Source of the DNA: Scatonaster sp045598705
Lineage (GTDB): Bacteria > Bacillota > Clostridia > Saccharofermentanales > Saccharofermentanaceae
NCBI GenBank assembly: GCA_045598705.1
Contig: JAZLMM010000004.1
Span: 1-55,553, forward strand
Direction: 5' to 3'
DNA: 55,553 bases
Shown here: piece after piece, positions 33,583 through 42,146 of the stretch
Numbering within the stretch: position 1 is the first letter of the stretch
Layout: each line of letters begins with the position of its first letter
Notes under the pieces: model-generated
The model's input: only the letters and a program-made list of their open reading frames with translations
Databases searched by the model: none
What the model was told of the DNA's origin: nothing
Translations under genes and position numbers: made by a program

Positions 33583-34809
33583 TTACTCTGCGGATAAGGT
33601 TTCCTTTGTTTCACGGATAAAATGAAGGATGAATTCTTTCTTTCCGATTCCAATGATGTCCCCATCGGTCAGGTAGTATTTCTCATTGGGCGCGATCCTT
33701 GTGCGGTTTACAAATGTCCCTTGATGGGAATGAAGATCTTCAACAAAAAATCCATAGTTATCGGTTCCAAAGAATGCATGCTTCAAAGATACAGAAGTGT
33801 GATCTATGGCAAGATCACAACAGTCTGAGTCTAATCCAACCGTAAATCCTTTGGTCCATATCGTAAAAGATTGTGTTCTTTCACAAACCGGCGCGACAGA
33901 AATATCTGTCAACTGTACAGGATTCTCTGTAAATTCATAGGTGGATGCGTCGACAAGAAGTGAATCATTTTCAGGGAAAAGAATCTGTGCATTTCTCATT
34001 TTTCGACGTTGAGATTTCTCGATGTTATGCATCTTATTCGCATGGTGTCTTTTCTTTTCTGACCACAACAAGGAAGCAATCACTAAGATGGTAGAAACAA
34101 GAAGGAGAAGAAAAGGTAACTGTCCCATAAACATACCTCGGAAATACTGCTCTGCATAGACAGAGAAAAATGTGTACAGAAATAACAATATGAACCAGTA
34201 GCAGATGGAACGCTTCATGTGAGAAGACATAAAGGATGGACGCTTCCAAATGCTATGTGTGACGAAGTAGCGTGCACCGTCTTCATCATCGTTACGGAAA
34301 AATGTGTATAGCATTTCCAATCGTTGTGAAGAAATCCATTTGTTCTCGAGCGGAATGCGAAAAAGTTCATCCAGCCATGCCTCCTCAATACCAGACAGTC
34401 GCACTTGTTTTCCTTGTAGCGTGCTGTGAAGCGGAAGGTATACACAAGAGAGTACTTTCTTGTGTCGATTGAAATAGAGCTGATCTTGGGTATATAAGAT
34501 TCCTTGTGGACTCATGGAATAGTCCATGGAAGAAATAATATTCAAAAAGAAGTCAGAGATGAGAGACCGAATGTGGCGGCGAACGAAGATACGATCACGG
34601 AAGGATAGAGACGAAAGCGGAGCACAGTCGTCTGTGTTGATGAGATAGGAACGTGAATCTTCGGTCGGAACAATGGGAAGAAAACAGGAAAGATGATCTG
34701 TCTGCAAGATGGACAGCGCGTGCAGACAGATCTCATTTTCACTTTCCAAATGGATGATGTCATATTGTTCTGGCGAACGAATTGCTTGGTGTAGATTATC
34801 TGTACTCAT
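33583..34809 (-). CDS. DUF6382-like protein with C-terminal FHA domain
   Basis: The 408-residue protein has three parts. Residues 1-190 form a soluble domain resembling DUF6382. Two membrane helices lie near 200-220 and 228-246. A C-terminal FHA domain spans about 315-400, with GLDSDCCDLAI, the Ser/His loop SVSLKHAFF and the late SHQGTFVNRTRI strand. FHA domains bind phosphothreonine, so a Ser/Thr kinase input is likely, but none is in the window. It is the last gene of the minus-strand Tad-like locus, a placement seen in other Clostridia, and probably tunes or docks the pilus machine. Confidence 0.78.
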   Translation of the reverse strand: MSTDNLHQAIRSPEQYDIIHLESENEICLHALSILQTDHLSCFLPIVPTEDSRSYLINTDDCAPLSSLSFRDRIFVRRHIRSLISDFFLNIISSMDYSMSPQGILYTQDQLYFNRHKKVLSCVYLPLHSTLQGKQVRLSGIEEAWLDELFRIPLENKWISSQRLEMLYTFFRNDDEDGARYFVTHSIWKRPSFMSSHMKRSICYWFILLFLYTFFSVYAEQYFRGMFMGQLPFLLLLVSTILVIASLLWSEKKRHHANKMHNIEKSQRRKMRNAQILFPENDSLLVDASTYEFTENPVQLTDISVAPVCERTQSFTIWTKGFTVGLDSDCCDLAIDHTSVSLKHAFFGTDNYGFFVEDLHSHQGTFVNRTRIAPNEKYYLTDGDIIGIGKKEFILHFIRETKETLSAE

Positions 34810-34829
34810 AGATCACTTCCAGAATTGAA

Positions 34830-35021
34830 TTAGATCGAACCGATTACTTTGCTCTCGTCAAAGACAAATGTCATGACGGAATTGGCGTAATTGGTTATAG
34901 AATTTCGAAAAATCAAAGCTAGTGATACAAGAATCGCGATGATGATCACGACCTCGATAGTACCCATACCACGGGAAGATGTGTTGAATGAATGTTTGTT
35001 CAGTTTAGACAGTTTTTGCAT
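34830..35021 (-). CDS. Flp-type pilin-like small protein
   Basis: This 63-residue protein has a short basic leader ending SSRG, then MGTIEVVIIIAILVSLALIF. That is a prepilin-peptidase site (Gly followed by a residue, with Glu at +5) fused to the hydrophobic assembly helix, typical of Flp/type IVb pilins. The remainder is short, as for Flp1-like proteins. GGAGGT precedes the ATG. It lies between the TadBC fusion and the FHA gene. No prepilin peptidase (TadV) is in the window. Confidence 0.8.
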   Translation of the reverse strand: MQKLSKLNKHSFNTSSRGMGTIEVVIIIAILVSLALIFRNSITNYANSVMTFVFDESKVIGSI

Positions 35022-35044
35022 AAAGCACCTCCTATTATTGTTCG

Positions 35045-36616
35045 CTAGACTTGTTGAAATGTTGCTAATGCTGGAGCAACAGCGACTAGAAGTACAGAAA
35101 TAAAATCAAGCATCATAGGTAATATCATGGTGAATGCTTCCCGCTCGCGCTTCTTGCGTGAAGCATTACGACAGAGTGCCCAACACGATGAGGATTGAAG
35201 TCGCAGAAGACCAAGTACTTCATTGCTACCGGAACGTTCATATCTCGCAGCGAGAAGTAACGCCGACTGTGCCTCGGGTATATTTACTCGGTGAGAAAAA
35301 CTTTCTAATGCATCCGCCGCACTTACACCACCTTCAATTTCTTGTAGGATATGCTGTAATTCTTTACTTAGCAGACTTTGATCAGAGAATGCATAACCAC
35401 AGGTGTGAAGCGCTTTGGGCAGAAGCAACCCGGACTCAAGAAGTGTTGATAACATCGAGATAAATAGTGGCAGGTCCTCCATAAGTATCAGTCTGCGTTT
35501 GTTTACGATCGACTGTTGGTCAACGTGCAGCAATACGAAAATCCCAGCATCTAGAATGAGTGCAATTGCTAATGGGATATGTAGCAGAGAACATATGAGA
35601 AGAAAAAGGGGTGTGCATAGTGCGAGTGTGAGAATCATTTTATACAAGAAAGACTCATACGCTTCCTGCGCAGAAAATGAAATTTCACTACATCGTTCTC
35701 GAATTGTTGTGGAGTAGACCGAAGGTAAGAGATTAGCGAATAATTGAATCTTCTTCCGAGTTTTTCTTGACATGTTCCGATTGCTTTTTTCAAAAGAGAA
35801 AGTATGCTTCGATGGTTTCTCACCAATAAGAGAGAAGAGAAAGGTGCAGGAGAAAACAGAGATGATAAAAGCTAGTATCATCAGTAGCTTTCCTATACCG
35901 GATTGCTGAGCCTGGGAGAGGTAATCTGCACTGGTAACTGACAGAAGATATGTGATTCCAAAAGGCATCAGACAGAGCATGAATGCCTCAGTATTTTTGC
36001 CAGAGTTATTGGCCTCAACTTCTGCTGATACGGCATGCAATTCAGACAGCATGTGACAACTGCTTCGAAGGATAGATATGATCTGGTTACCGACAGTCTT
36101 CTGAAGTGAAAGTGCATGGAGGACTGGGAGAGTCTCATAGTAATCCAGCTTATGACAGAACCTGATCATACACCGATCCAGCGGCTCATGTGCATTGAGT
36201 TGGTGTTCTACATCTTTCAATGCTCGAGCAAAAGCACATCGGCGACCAAATGCTTTCTCTATGTCGACGCGTGCACAAAGAAATGCTCTTTCAATCGAAT
36301 ATCCATCTGAAACAGATGTACATAGCGATTGCATCAGTACTTTATTCTGTGACCGAAGCGAGGTTGTTCGCTTCCCGTAGAGGACGCGTACACATGATAC
36401 AAACGGGAATATGCCTAAAGGGATTGAAAGGATAGCTCGCAGATGAATTTGAGTAAGAAAAGTACCGGAAAGCAGGAAAACAAGCAGACAGCATAGAGGC
36501 ATAATCGGTAGACATTTGCTCATAAATAGGTAATAAGTTCGCCTGCTAAGTTGGTTGATTTCCGTAGTTGTTTCATTTGAGAAACCAATTTTATCGGTTA
36601 TGCTAACATGCTTCAA
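35045..36616 (-). CDS. TadB-TadC fusion, type II/IV secretion platform protein
   Basis: The 523-residue protein holds two GspF/T2SSF units. The first spans about 85-260: LMQSLCTSVSDGYSIERAF, then two helices near 215-260. The second spans about 385-515: LPLFISMLSTLLESGLLLPKAL, EIEGGVSAADALESFSHRV, ending in a helix. Paired early helices precede each unit. TadB and TadC are normally separate adjacent genes, so this is a fusion. It forms the inner-membrane platform that the TadA ATPase turns to build Flp pili. The start overlaps the ATPase gene by 14 bases. Confidence 0.85.
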   Translation of the reverse strand: MKHVSITDKIGFSNETTTEINQLSRRTYYLFMSKCLPIMPLCCLLVFLLSGTFLTQIHLRAILSIPLGIFPFVSCVRVLYGKRTTSLRSQNKVLMQSLCTSVSDGYSIERAFLCARVDIEKAFGRRCAFARALKDVEHQLNAHEPLDRCMIRFCHKLDYYETLPVLHALSLQKTVGNQIISILRSSCHMLSELHAVSAEVEANNSGKNTEAFMLCLMPFGITYLLSVTSADYLSQAQQSGIGKLLMILAFIISVFSCTFLFSLIGEKPSKHTFSFEKSNRNMSRKTRKKIQLFANLLPSVYSTTIRERCSEISFSAQEAYESFLYKMILTLALCTPLFLLICSLLHIPLAIALILDAGIFVLLHVDQQSIVNKRRLILMEDLPLFISMLSTLLESGLLLPKALHTCGYAFSDQSLLSKELQHILQEIEGGVSAADALESFSHRVNIPEAQSALLLAARYERSGSNEVLGLLRLQSSSCWALCRNASRKKREREAFTMILPMMLDFISVLLVAVAPALATFQQV

Positions 36617-37775
36617 GACCTTTCGCCTCCTTATATAGATATCGTTGTTTGATACGAAAGTGATTATTCTCTATAGGACAGACTTCAGAAATCTCATCTA
36701 CGTAACGTTGACCAGATTTGCCTCTTGTGATGTGAATAAGTATGTCAACGCCCATAGCAATCTGACGGATAACCGCATCATATGGCAGAGTGGATCCGGC
36801 CATGACCATAGTAACGAGACGTTCCAGCATTTCTAAACAGGAATTAGCATGCCCCGTACACAGGGAACCAGGATGACCGGTGTGAAGAGCATGGAGCATA
36901 TCTGCTGCTTCTGAACCACGTACTTCACCAACGACAATTCGATCTGGTCGCATTCGAAGTGCAGTGCGTATCAATTGCCCAATATCAACGCCTCCATGTC
37001 CGTCAGGCCCCGGGAGTCTTGATTCCAGACGCACTAGGTTAGTGATGCCTTGCAGCGATAATTCAGCGGAATCCTCAATCGTCACGACACGTTCAGTCTT
37101 TGGAATGAAAGAAGACAAAACATTCAGAAAAGTGGTTTTCCCAGATCCAGTACCACCACAGAGGAAAATAGTCTTTCTATCGCGAACAGCTTGTGAAAGA
37201 TATTTCGCAGCTTCCACGCTAATAAAACCGCTTTGGATCAATGTTTGGATGTCAGGACGAATGCCGGTGAATTTTCGAATCGTAAAAATCGGACCATCTG
37301 GTGCAACGGGTGGCAATACCGCATTGGCTCGGGAGCCGTCTGGTAGTCGAAGGTCGGCGATTGGACAGGCTTCGTTCAATGGACGATTCGCGGAGGAGAA
37401 GAAGTGAAGAATCAGTTGGGACAACGATTCTGTGCTTTCAAATTTGAGATCTGATGGATAGAGTTGTCCGTTCTGCTCGAAGAATATTTTCGAGGGACCA
37501 TTCACCATAATTTCTGTGATCTGCTCATCATCCATTAAAGGTTGAAGAATGTCGAGACGGCGCATACGATTAAAGAGTGTAATCGCGAGCTGACGTTTCT
37601 CTTCAAGGGGAAGTTTGTGATACTTGGTGGACTGATTGATGATGTCTGCGATGATTTCTTGGAAAGCGTGATCGTCCAACTCATCATAAGAATGCATGGC
37701 TTGGAGAATCATGGTCGTCAATTCTGCTATGGAAGAATCAGTCTGAAGATTGTTTCTGTCATCTTTTCTGGTCAT
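36603..37775 (-). CDS. TadA/CpaF-type pilus assembly ATPase
   Basis: The 390-residue secretion ATPase has an N-terminal domain (about 1-110), then Walker A CGGTGSGKTTFLN near residue 210, the Asp box VVTIEDSAEL, His-box-like RTALRMRPDRIVVGEVRG near 272 (Walker B), and ALHTGHPGSLCTGHAN. These match the CpaF/TadA family. It powers assembly of the Flp pilin. This tadA (tight adherence) is unrelated to the tRNA deaminase tadA at 16292. Confidence 0.92.
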   Translation of the reverse strand: MTRKDDRNNLQTDSSIAELTTMILQAMHSYDELDDHAFQEIIADIINQSTKYHKLPLEEKRQLAITLFNRMRRLDILQPLMDDEQITEIMVNGPSKIFFEQNGQLYPSDLKFESTESLSQLILHFFSSANRPLNEACPIADLRLPDGSRANAVLPPVAPDGPIFTIRKFTGIRPDIQTLIQSGFISVEAAKYLSQAVRDRKTIFLCGGTGSGKTTFLNVLSSFIPKTERVVTIEDSAELSLQGITNLVRLESRLPGPDGHGGVDIGQLIRTALRMRPDRIVVGEVRGSEAADMLHALHTGHPGSLCTGHANSCLEMLERLVTMVMAGSTLPYDAVIRQIAMGVDILIHITRGKSGQRYVDEISEVCPIENNHFRIKQRYLYKEAKGLEAC

Positions 37776-37817
37776 TGTATGCCCGTTTCCGGTGTCTCCT
37801 TTCGAACGAATTACAGA

Positions 37818-38750
37818 TCAACTGACAAGTTGTTTCAGTGAGAACGGGATATTCATGTGAGATGTTCCAACATGTTCTTTTTGAAGAAGATCTATCTCGT
37901 GACAGAGCATATAGTCTTTCCCCAAATCGAGTGGCGTCAGAATCTCCATGTGTGATAAGCTGCGTGCAAGCGTACGCATTCGAGTGAAGCTTAGTCCGTC
38001 CACCACCACGACAAGAACGGCTGTTTCTTTCAGTGAGGAGAGATACCGCACGGTGCGACTGATCAACGTGTTCAGGGTCCTCGCATGACAGGTAAAGACG
38101 TCGTCTGAATTCACAGGTCGACCGAAACGCAGATCACCATAGGGATCTGGCTCTAAGTAGGAAGGTATATCTTGGTAAGAACATTTCCCGTGTTGAAGGT
38201 TGGTAATCAGTGCAGAAATTCCACTGGTATGAATAGTCTGCTCTGCTTGAAAATAAGCAGGATCTGGTGCCATTCGGATTCCAGGCATGACATCGAGACG
38301 AATCACATGTTTGAAATCAGTCATTGCGCGACTGATCTGCTGCCGAACATGCCTTTCCCTTTCCTCGGGGGGGATAAAGGAAAGGGTGAGGCATGTCTGC
38401 ACAGATGCATCCCTCGGCATAGGAATGCGACCAAGTCCGGCACGGGATTCCACTTCATGGACGAGCATCAGAACATCCTTAGGAGGGTAGGGGGATTTTG
38501 TCGACAAGAGGGGGATTAATGTCGGCTTGGGTTCGTTGATGCAATGCAGGAGGACTTCTTCTTTGGTGATCTCGTGCTGGTTATAAAGGACAAACTCATT
38601 GTCCAGAACGAAGTTGCGATGAGCTTTCAACACTTCTCCGGAGACGGGAAAGGCGAGAAAACCCGGAAGATGTTTCTGAAGGCGCGAAATCAGTAGAAAA
38701 GTAAAACAAATGTCTGCATCAATTATCGCGATTGTTCGTGCCATATTCAT
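37818..38750 (-). CDS. TadZ/CpaE-like receiver protein without a P-loop
   Basis: The 310-residue protein begins with a receiver-like strand-helix, ARTIAIIDADICFTFLLISRLQKHLP, and later has VLVVVVDGLSFTRMRTLARSL near 240-260, like the end of a MinD/CpaE domain. No Walker A (GKGGxGKT) is present where CpaE/TadZ has one, so ATPase activity is unlikely. It is the first gene of the minus-strand Tad-like operon, the position of tadZ/cpaE, and may localise the machine at the membrane or pole. Family assignment is mostly from context. GGGAGGT is only about 4 bases from the first ATG (38750), so ATG 38744 is a good alternative start. Confidence 0.6.
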   Translation of the reverse strand: MNMARTIAIIDADICFTFLLISRLQKHLPGFLAFPVSGEVLKAHRNFVLDNEFVLYNQHEITKEEVLLHCINEPKPTLIPLLSTKSPYPPKDVLMLVHEVESRAGLGRIPMPRDASVQTCLTLSFIPPEERERHVRQQISRAMTDFKHVIRLDVMPGIRMAPDPAYFQAEQTIHTSGISALITNLQHGKCSYQDIPSYLEPDPYGDLRFGRPVNSDDVFTCHARTLNTLISRTVRYLSSLKETAVLVVVVDGLSFTRMRTLARSLSHMEILTPLDLGKDYMLCHEIDLLQKEHVGTSHMNIPFSLKQLVS

Positions 38751-38807
38751 TGCACCTCCCTGTCGTTTCTTCTGGCATCATTTAACCACGGAAAAAGCAG
38801 TAGGAAA

Positions 38808-38833
38808 TCGACAATTCTCGACATTTTTCGACA
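38808..38833 (-). promoter_or_regulatory. Three helically phased Spo0A-box-like repeats
   Basis: On the minus strand TGTCGA occurs three times, at 38813-38808, 38823-38818 and 38833-38828, exactly 10 bases apart. The outermost reads TTGTCGAAA, a perfect Spo0A box (TGTCGAA). A TTAAAT -10-like hexamer (38785-38780) lies 22 bases downstream of the nearest copy. That is the long spacing known from Spo0A-activated SigA promoters such as spoIIG. Site and direction fit control of the Tad-like operon. Confidence 0.5.
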
Positions 38834-38889
38834 AAAACGAAGGCATATTTGATATCTTGATTGGATTTGCGAATTCATGCAAAAATCCC

Positions 38890-38918
38890 TTGATATTGTC
38901 CTTGGCAAGTGGTATGAT
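38890..38918 (+). promoter_or_regulatory. SigA promoter of metK
   Basis: TTGATA at 38890-38895 and TATGAT at 38913-38918 are spaced by 17 bases. Transcription would start near 38925, just before the SAM riboswitch. Confidence 0.75.
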
Positions 38919-38938
38919 TTGCTCACAAATGAATGCAT

Positions 38939-39038
38939 CTCTTATCAAGAGTGACGGAGGGAACTGGCCCTATGAAGTCCGGCAACCGCGGCAAGCGGCG
39001 GTGCCAAGTCCAGCAGGTGTAACCTGAAAGATGAGGAT
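38939..39038 (+). ncRNA. SAM-I (S-box) riboswitch
   Basis: The core is unmistakable: CTTATCAAGAGTGACGGAGG, then GGCCCTATGAAG, CCGGCAACC, GGTGCCAAGTCC and ACCTGAAAGATGAGG. The ends CTTATC and GATGAG close the P1 stem, with the P2, P3 and P4 arms between. When SAM is bound, the downstream terminator at 39058-39088 should form and stop metK transcription. Confidence 0.96.
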
Positions 39039-39057
39039 TGATATATGTTCTTTCTAG

Positions 39058-39088
39058 CTTTCCTCGGATCATTCGGGAAAGTTTTTTT
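39058..39088 (+). terminator. Riboswitch-controlled terminator before metK
   Basis: CTTTCC (39058-39063) pairs with GGAAAG (39076-39081), followed by seven T. It lies between the SAM-I aptamer and the metK ribosome binding site, as expected for an attenuating expression platform. Confidence 0.85.
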
Positions 39089-39105
39089 ATTTTGGAGGTT
39101 CGATT

Positions 39106-40305
39106 ATGGACAGAAACAGAGAAGGAAAATGGTTATTTACATCAGAATCAGTAACGGAAGGTCATCCAGACAAAGTTTGCGACCAGATTTCAGATGCTGT
39201 ATTAGATGCGATTCTCGAAGAGGATCCTATGGCACGTGTAGCATGTGAAACCACATGTACAACAGGAATGGTGTTTGTTATGGGTGAGATTACTACCAGT
39301 GCCTATGTTGACATTCCAGCCATTGTGCGTGATACAGTGAAGGAAATTGGATATGACGGAAGTGACTCCGGATTCGACTATAAGACATGCGCCATCATGA
39401 CATCTATCGATGAGCAGTCACCGGATATTGCTCAGGGGGTCAACAAATCACTGGAAGCGCGCGAACTGACTGAGAAAGACGAACTGGACACCGGTGCGGG
39501 TGACCAAGGTATGATGTTTGGTTATGCGAATAACGATACAGATGAGTATATGCCACTGCCAATTTCATTGGCACATAAGTTGACACGCCGCCTGACTTTG
39601 GTGAGAAAAGAAGGTAAGGTCGATTTTCTACGTCCGGATGGTAAGAGTCAAGTAACAATTGAGTACGAAGGCCGAGTTCCAAAGCGTATTGAAGCAGTCG
39701 TGATTTCTACGCAGCATACTGCAGACGTGAGCTACGACGAGCTTGCTAAATTCGTGAAGGAGGAAGTGATTCTTCCGATTCTTCCGAAGGAGTATGTGGA
39801 TGAGAATACGAAGATTTTCATCAACCCGACCGGACGTTTCGTTGTAGGTGGTCCACAGGGTGATAGTGGTCTGACAGGAAGAAAGATTATTGTAGATACT
39901 TATGGTGGATATGCTCGCCATGGTGGCGGAGCATTCTCTGGAAAAGACCCGACGAAAGTAGACCGTTCTGCAGCATATGCAGCACGTTACATTGCGAAGA
40001 ATATTGTTGCTTCCGGCATTGCCGAAGAATGCGAGATTCAGTTTGCCTATGCAATTGGAGTCGCACGCCCAGTTTCCATCATGGTGGATACTTTCGGTTC
40101 AGGTGTCATCTCTGATGAACGAATTACAGAAATTGTCAAGGAAGTATTCGACCTGCGTCCGGCTGCGATTATCCGTGATCTAAATCTTCGCCGTCCGATC
40201 TACAAGGCGACAGCAGCATATGGTCACTTCGGCAGAAATGATGCCGGCTTCCCATGGGAAGAGACAGACAAGGTTACTATTCTCAGAGAGAAAGCTGGTC
40301 TTTAA
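39106..40305 (+). CDS. metK: S-adenosylmethionine synthetase
   Basis: The 399-residue enzyme has the N-terminal TSESVTEGHPDKVCDQISDA, the nearby GAGDQGMMFGYA hexapeptide region (residues about 127-138), and the Gly-rich GGGAFSGKDPTKVDRS loop near 275. It makes SAM from methionine and ATP. TGGAGGT precedes the ATG. Expression is fed back through the SAM-I riboswitch upstream. Confidence 0.98.
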   Translation: MDRNREGKWLFTSESVTEGHPDKVCDQISDAVLDAILEEDPMARVACETTCTTGMVFVMGEITTSAYVDIPAIVRDTVKEIGYDGSDSGFDYKTCAIMTSIDEQSPDIAQGVNKSLEARELTEKDELDTGAGDQGMMFGYANNDTDEYMPLPISLAHKLTRRLTLVRKEGKVDFLRPDGKSQVTIEYEGRVPKRIEAVVISTQHTADVSYDELAKFVKEEVILPILPKEYVDENTKIFINPTGRFVVGGPQGDSGLTGRKIIVDTYGGYARHGGGAFSGKDPTKVDRSAAYAARYIAKNIVASGIAEECEIQFAYAIGVARPVSIMVDTFGSGVISDERITEIVKEVFDLRPAAIIRDLNLRRPIYKATAAYGHFGRNDAGFPWEETDKVTILREKAGL

Positions 40306-40376
40306 TTTCCACTTGGATTTTCGGTAACGACTTGATTCGCGTGGCAGTCACTGTAGTATAGAGGAGACGTAAGTTC

Positions 40377-42146
40377 ATGGATGGCATGTGCATGAGCCAT
40401 TTTGTCACAGAAGAACTGCACCGTTCTTTCGAAGGGATTCTTGGGAAGAACGGGCATACTTACGTGCCACTTCAGCAATGGAAGAGAGAAGCAGCAGATA
40501 TTCTTGCTCAGGCATGGAGACGCTGTGATTTCAAGACGCCTTGTTCGAGTTGTAGCTTCAAGGATGCACCATCTTGTCAGACCTATCGAGAAGGAATTCT
40601 TCACGAGTTTATCGGTGCTTTTGTCGAGGAAGAACTTCAAGATAAGAAACTGGCACTTTGCTACTACGATAAGGAAAAGTCTAAGCTCCATTTCTTTAAG
40701 ACACTCCAGCGCGCTGGCAATTCATCAGAGGAAGTATGGGTGGCTGATTATGATGCCATTTGTGCAGAAGCGTCTATTGCTCATCGACTTTCCGACCGCG
40801 TAGGTACGCGTGAAATTGATGAGGCACGCTTGGCGAACGTCCTAAAGTGGTCTCAACTCGGTGAGAAGTTTCAACTGTCTAATGATCAACTGGAGATCGT
40901 ACGTAGTGCGCTGAAACAGAATATGGTCGTTGTGGATGGAGGACCTGGCACAGGGAAAACTACCATTCTGCGGATCATCTATCAGTACTACTCAGACATA
41001 TATCCGGATAAAGTATTCTGTTGTGCGCCAACGGGCAAAGCGGCTAAACGCATGGCGGAAGCTACTCATTCAGATGCTAGTACTATGCATCGACTTCTAG
41101 GTGCCGTGTATGATGAAGATACAGAAGAAACGGTGTTTTCGTATACGTCCAAGAACCATCACCCAGGGAAAGTGTATCTCGTAGATGAAGCGAGTATGAT
41201 CGATGCGGTGGTGTTCGATGCTTTTGTTTCTGCCATTGACGATCAGGCAACGTTGATTCTCGTGGGTGATTCCCACCAACTTCCTTCAGTAGGGGCAGGA
41301 CGTGTATTGGCTGATTTGATTGGCTCGGATACAGTACCTGTATGTACACTGGTTGAGAATTTCAGACAACTGCGTGACAGCATGATTGTTCAGAATGCGT
41401 CCTCAATCTTACACGGAAGAAGTATGGTATTCCCCGAGAAGGACGAGGAATCAGACTGTCACATCATTCCTTGCCGTCCCAATGATATGATGGAAGAAGT
41501 GACGAAGTGGGTCGATAGAATGGATGCAAATTCAAACTCGGAAAAATGGAAGGAAATAGCTATTTTGTGCCCGAAGCGAAATGGTGCGATCAGTACAAAT
41601 TCCATCAACGAGGCTTTGCAGAAAACGCGTGCTTCAAAGAAGGGCTTGATACTTCACAAGCTGGAAGTGAGTGAGTGTAGTTATCGCTATTTTGCAAAAG
41701 ATGACCGCATCATTCAATCCAAGAACAACTATAACCTTGCTTGCAAAGAGGCAGATGGCGAAGAAGGTGCTGGTGTTTTCAATGGGGATATAGGATACGT
41801 GGACAAAGTTTACGCTTCTTCTCAGTTCCCACTAGAGGTGGTTTTCGATGATAATCGCCGTGCATACTATGCAACGAAGAACCTATCTGAATTGGAACTT
41901 GCCTATGCGCTGACCGTACATAAGGCCCAAGGTGGTGAGTGGAAACATGTACTTCTTGTGTTGCCACCGGAATATGGACCAATCTTCAACAGGAATCTTC
42001 TTTATACCGCGGTCACTCGTGCGAAGGAAGAACTGTGGATATTAGGCGAAGAACAGACCATCAATCGAATGATCAGAAGCCAGTATTCTGAGACCAGAAG
42101 AACTGCACTTCAGATATTCCTTCAGAACAAAAAAGACAAAGCATGA
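40377..42146 (+). CDS. RecD-like ATP-dependent DNA helicase
   Basis: The 589-residue SF1B helicase has Walker A VVDGGPGTGKTTILRI near residue 185, motif II VYLVDEASMID near 265, LVGDSHQLPSVGAGRVL near 297, and a UvrD_C_2-type end, ALTVHKAQGGEWKHV near 520 with LLYTAVTRAKEELWI. It is shorter than RecD2 (~720-850) and lacks its N-terminal helix-hairpin-helix repeats. Residues 50-67 carry four cysteines (C-x5-C-x2-C-x7-C), possibly a metal or Fe-S site. GAGGAG lies 12 bases before the ATG. The stop overlaps comF. Role is probably repair or competence-linked DNA processing. Confidence 0.85.
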   Translation: MDGMCMSHFVTEELHRSFEGILGKNGHTYVPLQQWKREAADILAQAWRRCDFKTPCSSCSFKDAPSCQTYREGILHEFIGAFVEEELQDKKLALCYYDKEKSKLHFFKTLQRAGNSSEEVWVADYDAICAEASIAHRLSDRVGTREIDEARLANVLKWSQLGEKFQLSNDQLEIVRSALKQNMVVVDGGPGTGKTTILRIIYQYYSDIYPDKVFCCAPTGKAAKRMAEATHSDASTMHRLLGAVYDEDTEETVFSYTSKNHHPGKVYLVDEASMIDAVVFDAFVSAIDDQATLILVGDSHQLPSVGAGRVLADLIGSDTVPVCTLVENFRQLRDSMIVQNASSILHGRSMVFPEKDEESDCHIIPCRPNDMMEEVTKWVDRMDANSNSEKWKEIAILCPKRNGAISTNSINEALQKTRASKKGLILHKLEVSECSYRYFAKDDRIIQSKNNYNLACKEADGEEGAGVFNGDIGYVDKVYASSQFPLEVVFDDNRRAYYATKNLSELELAYALTVHKAQGGEWKHVLLVLPPEYGPIFNRNLLYTAVTRAKEELWILGEEQTINRMIRSQYSETRRTALQIFLQNKKDKA

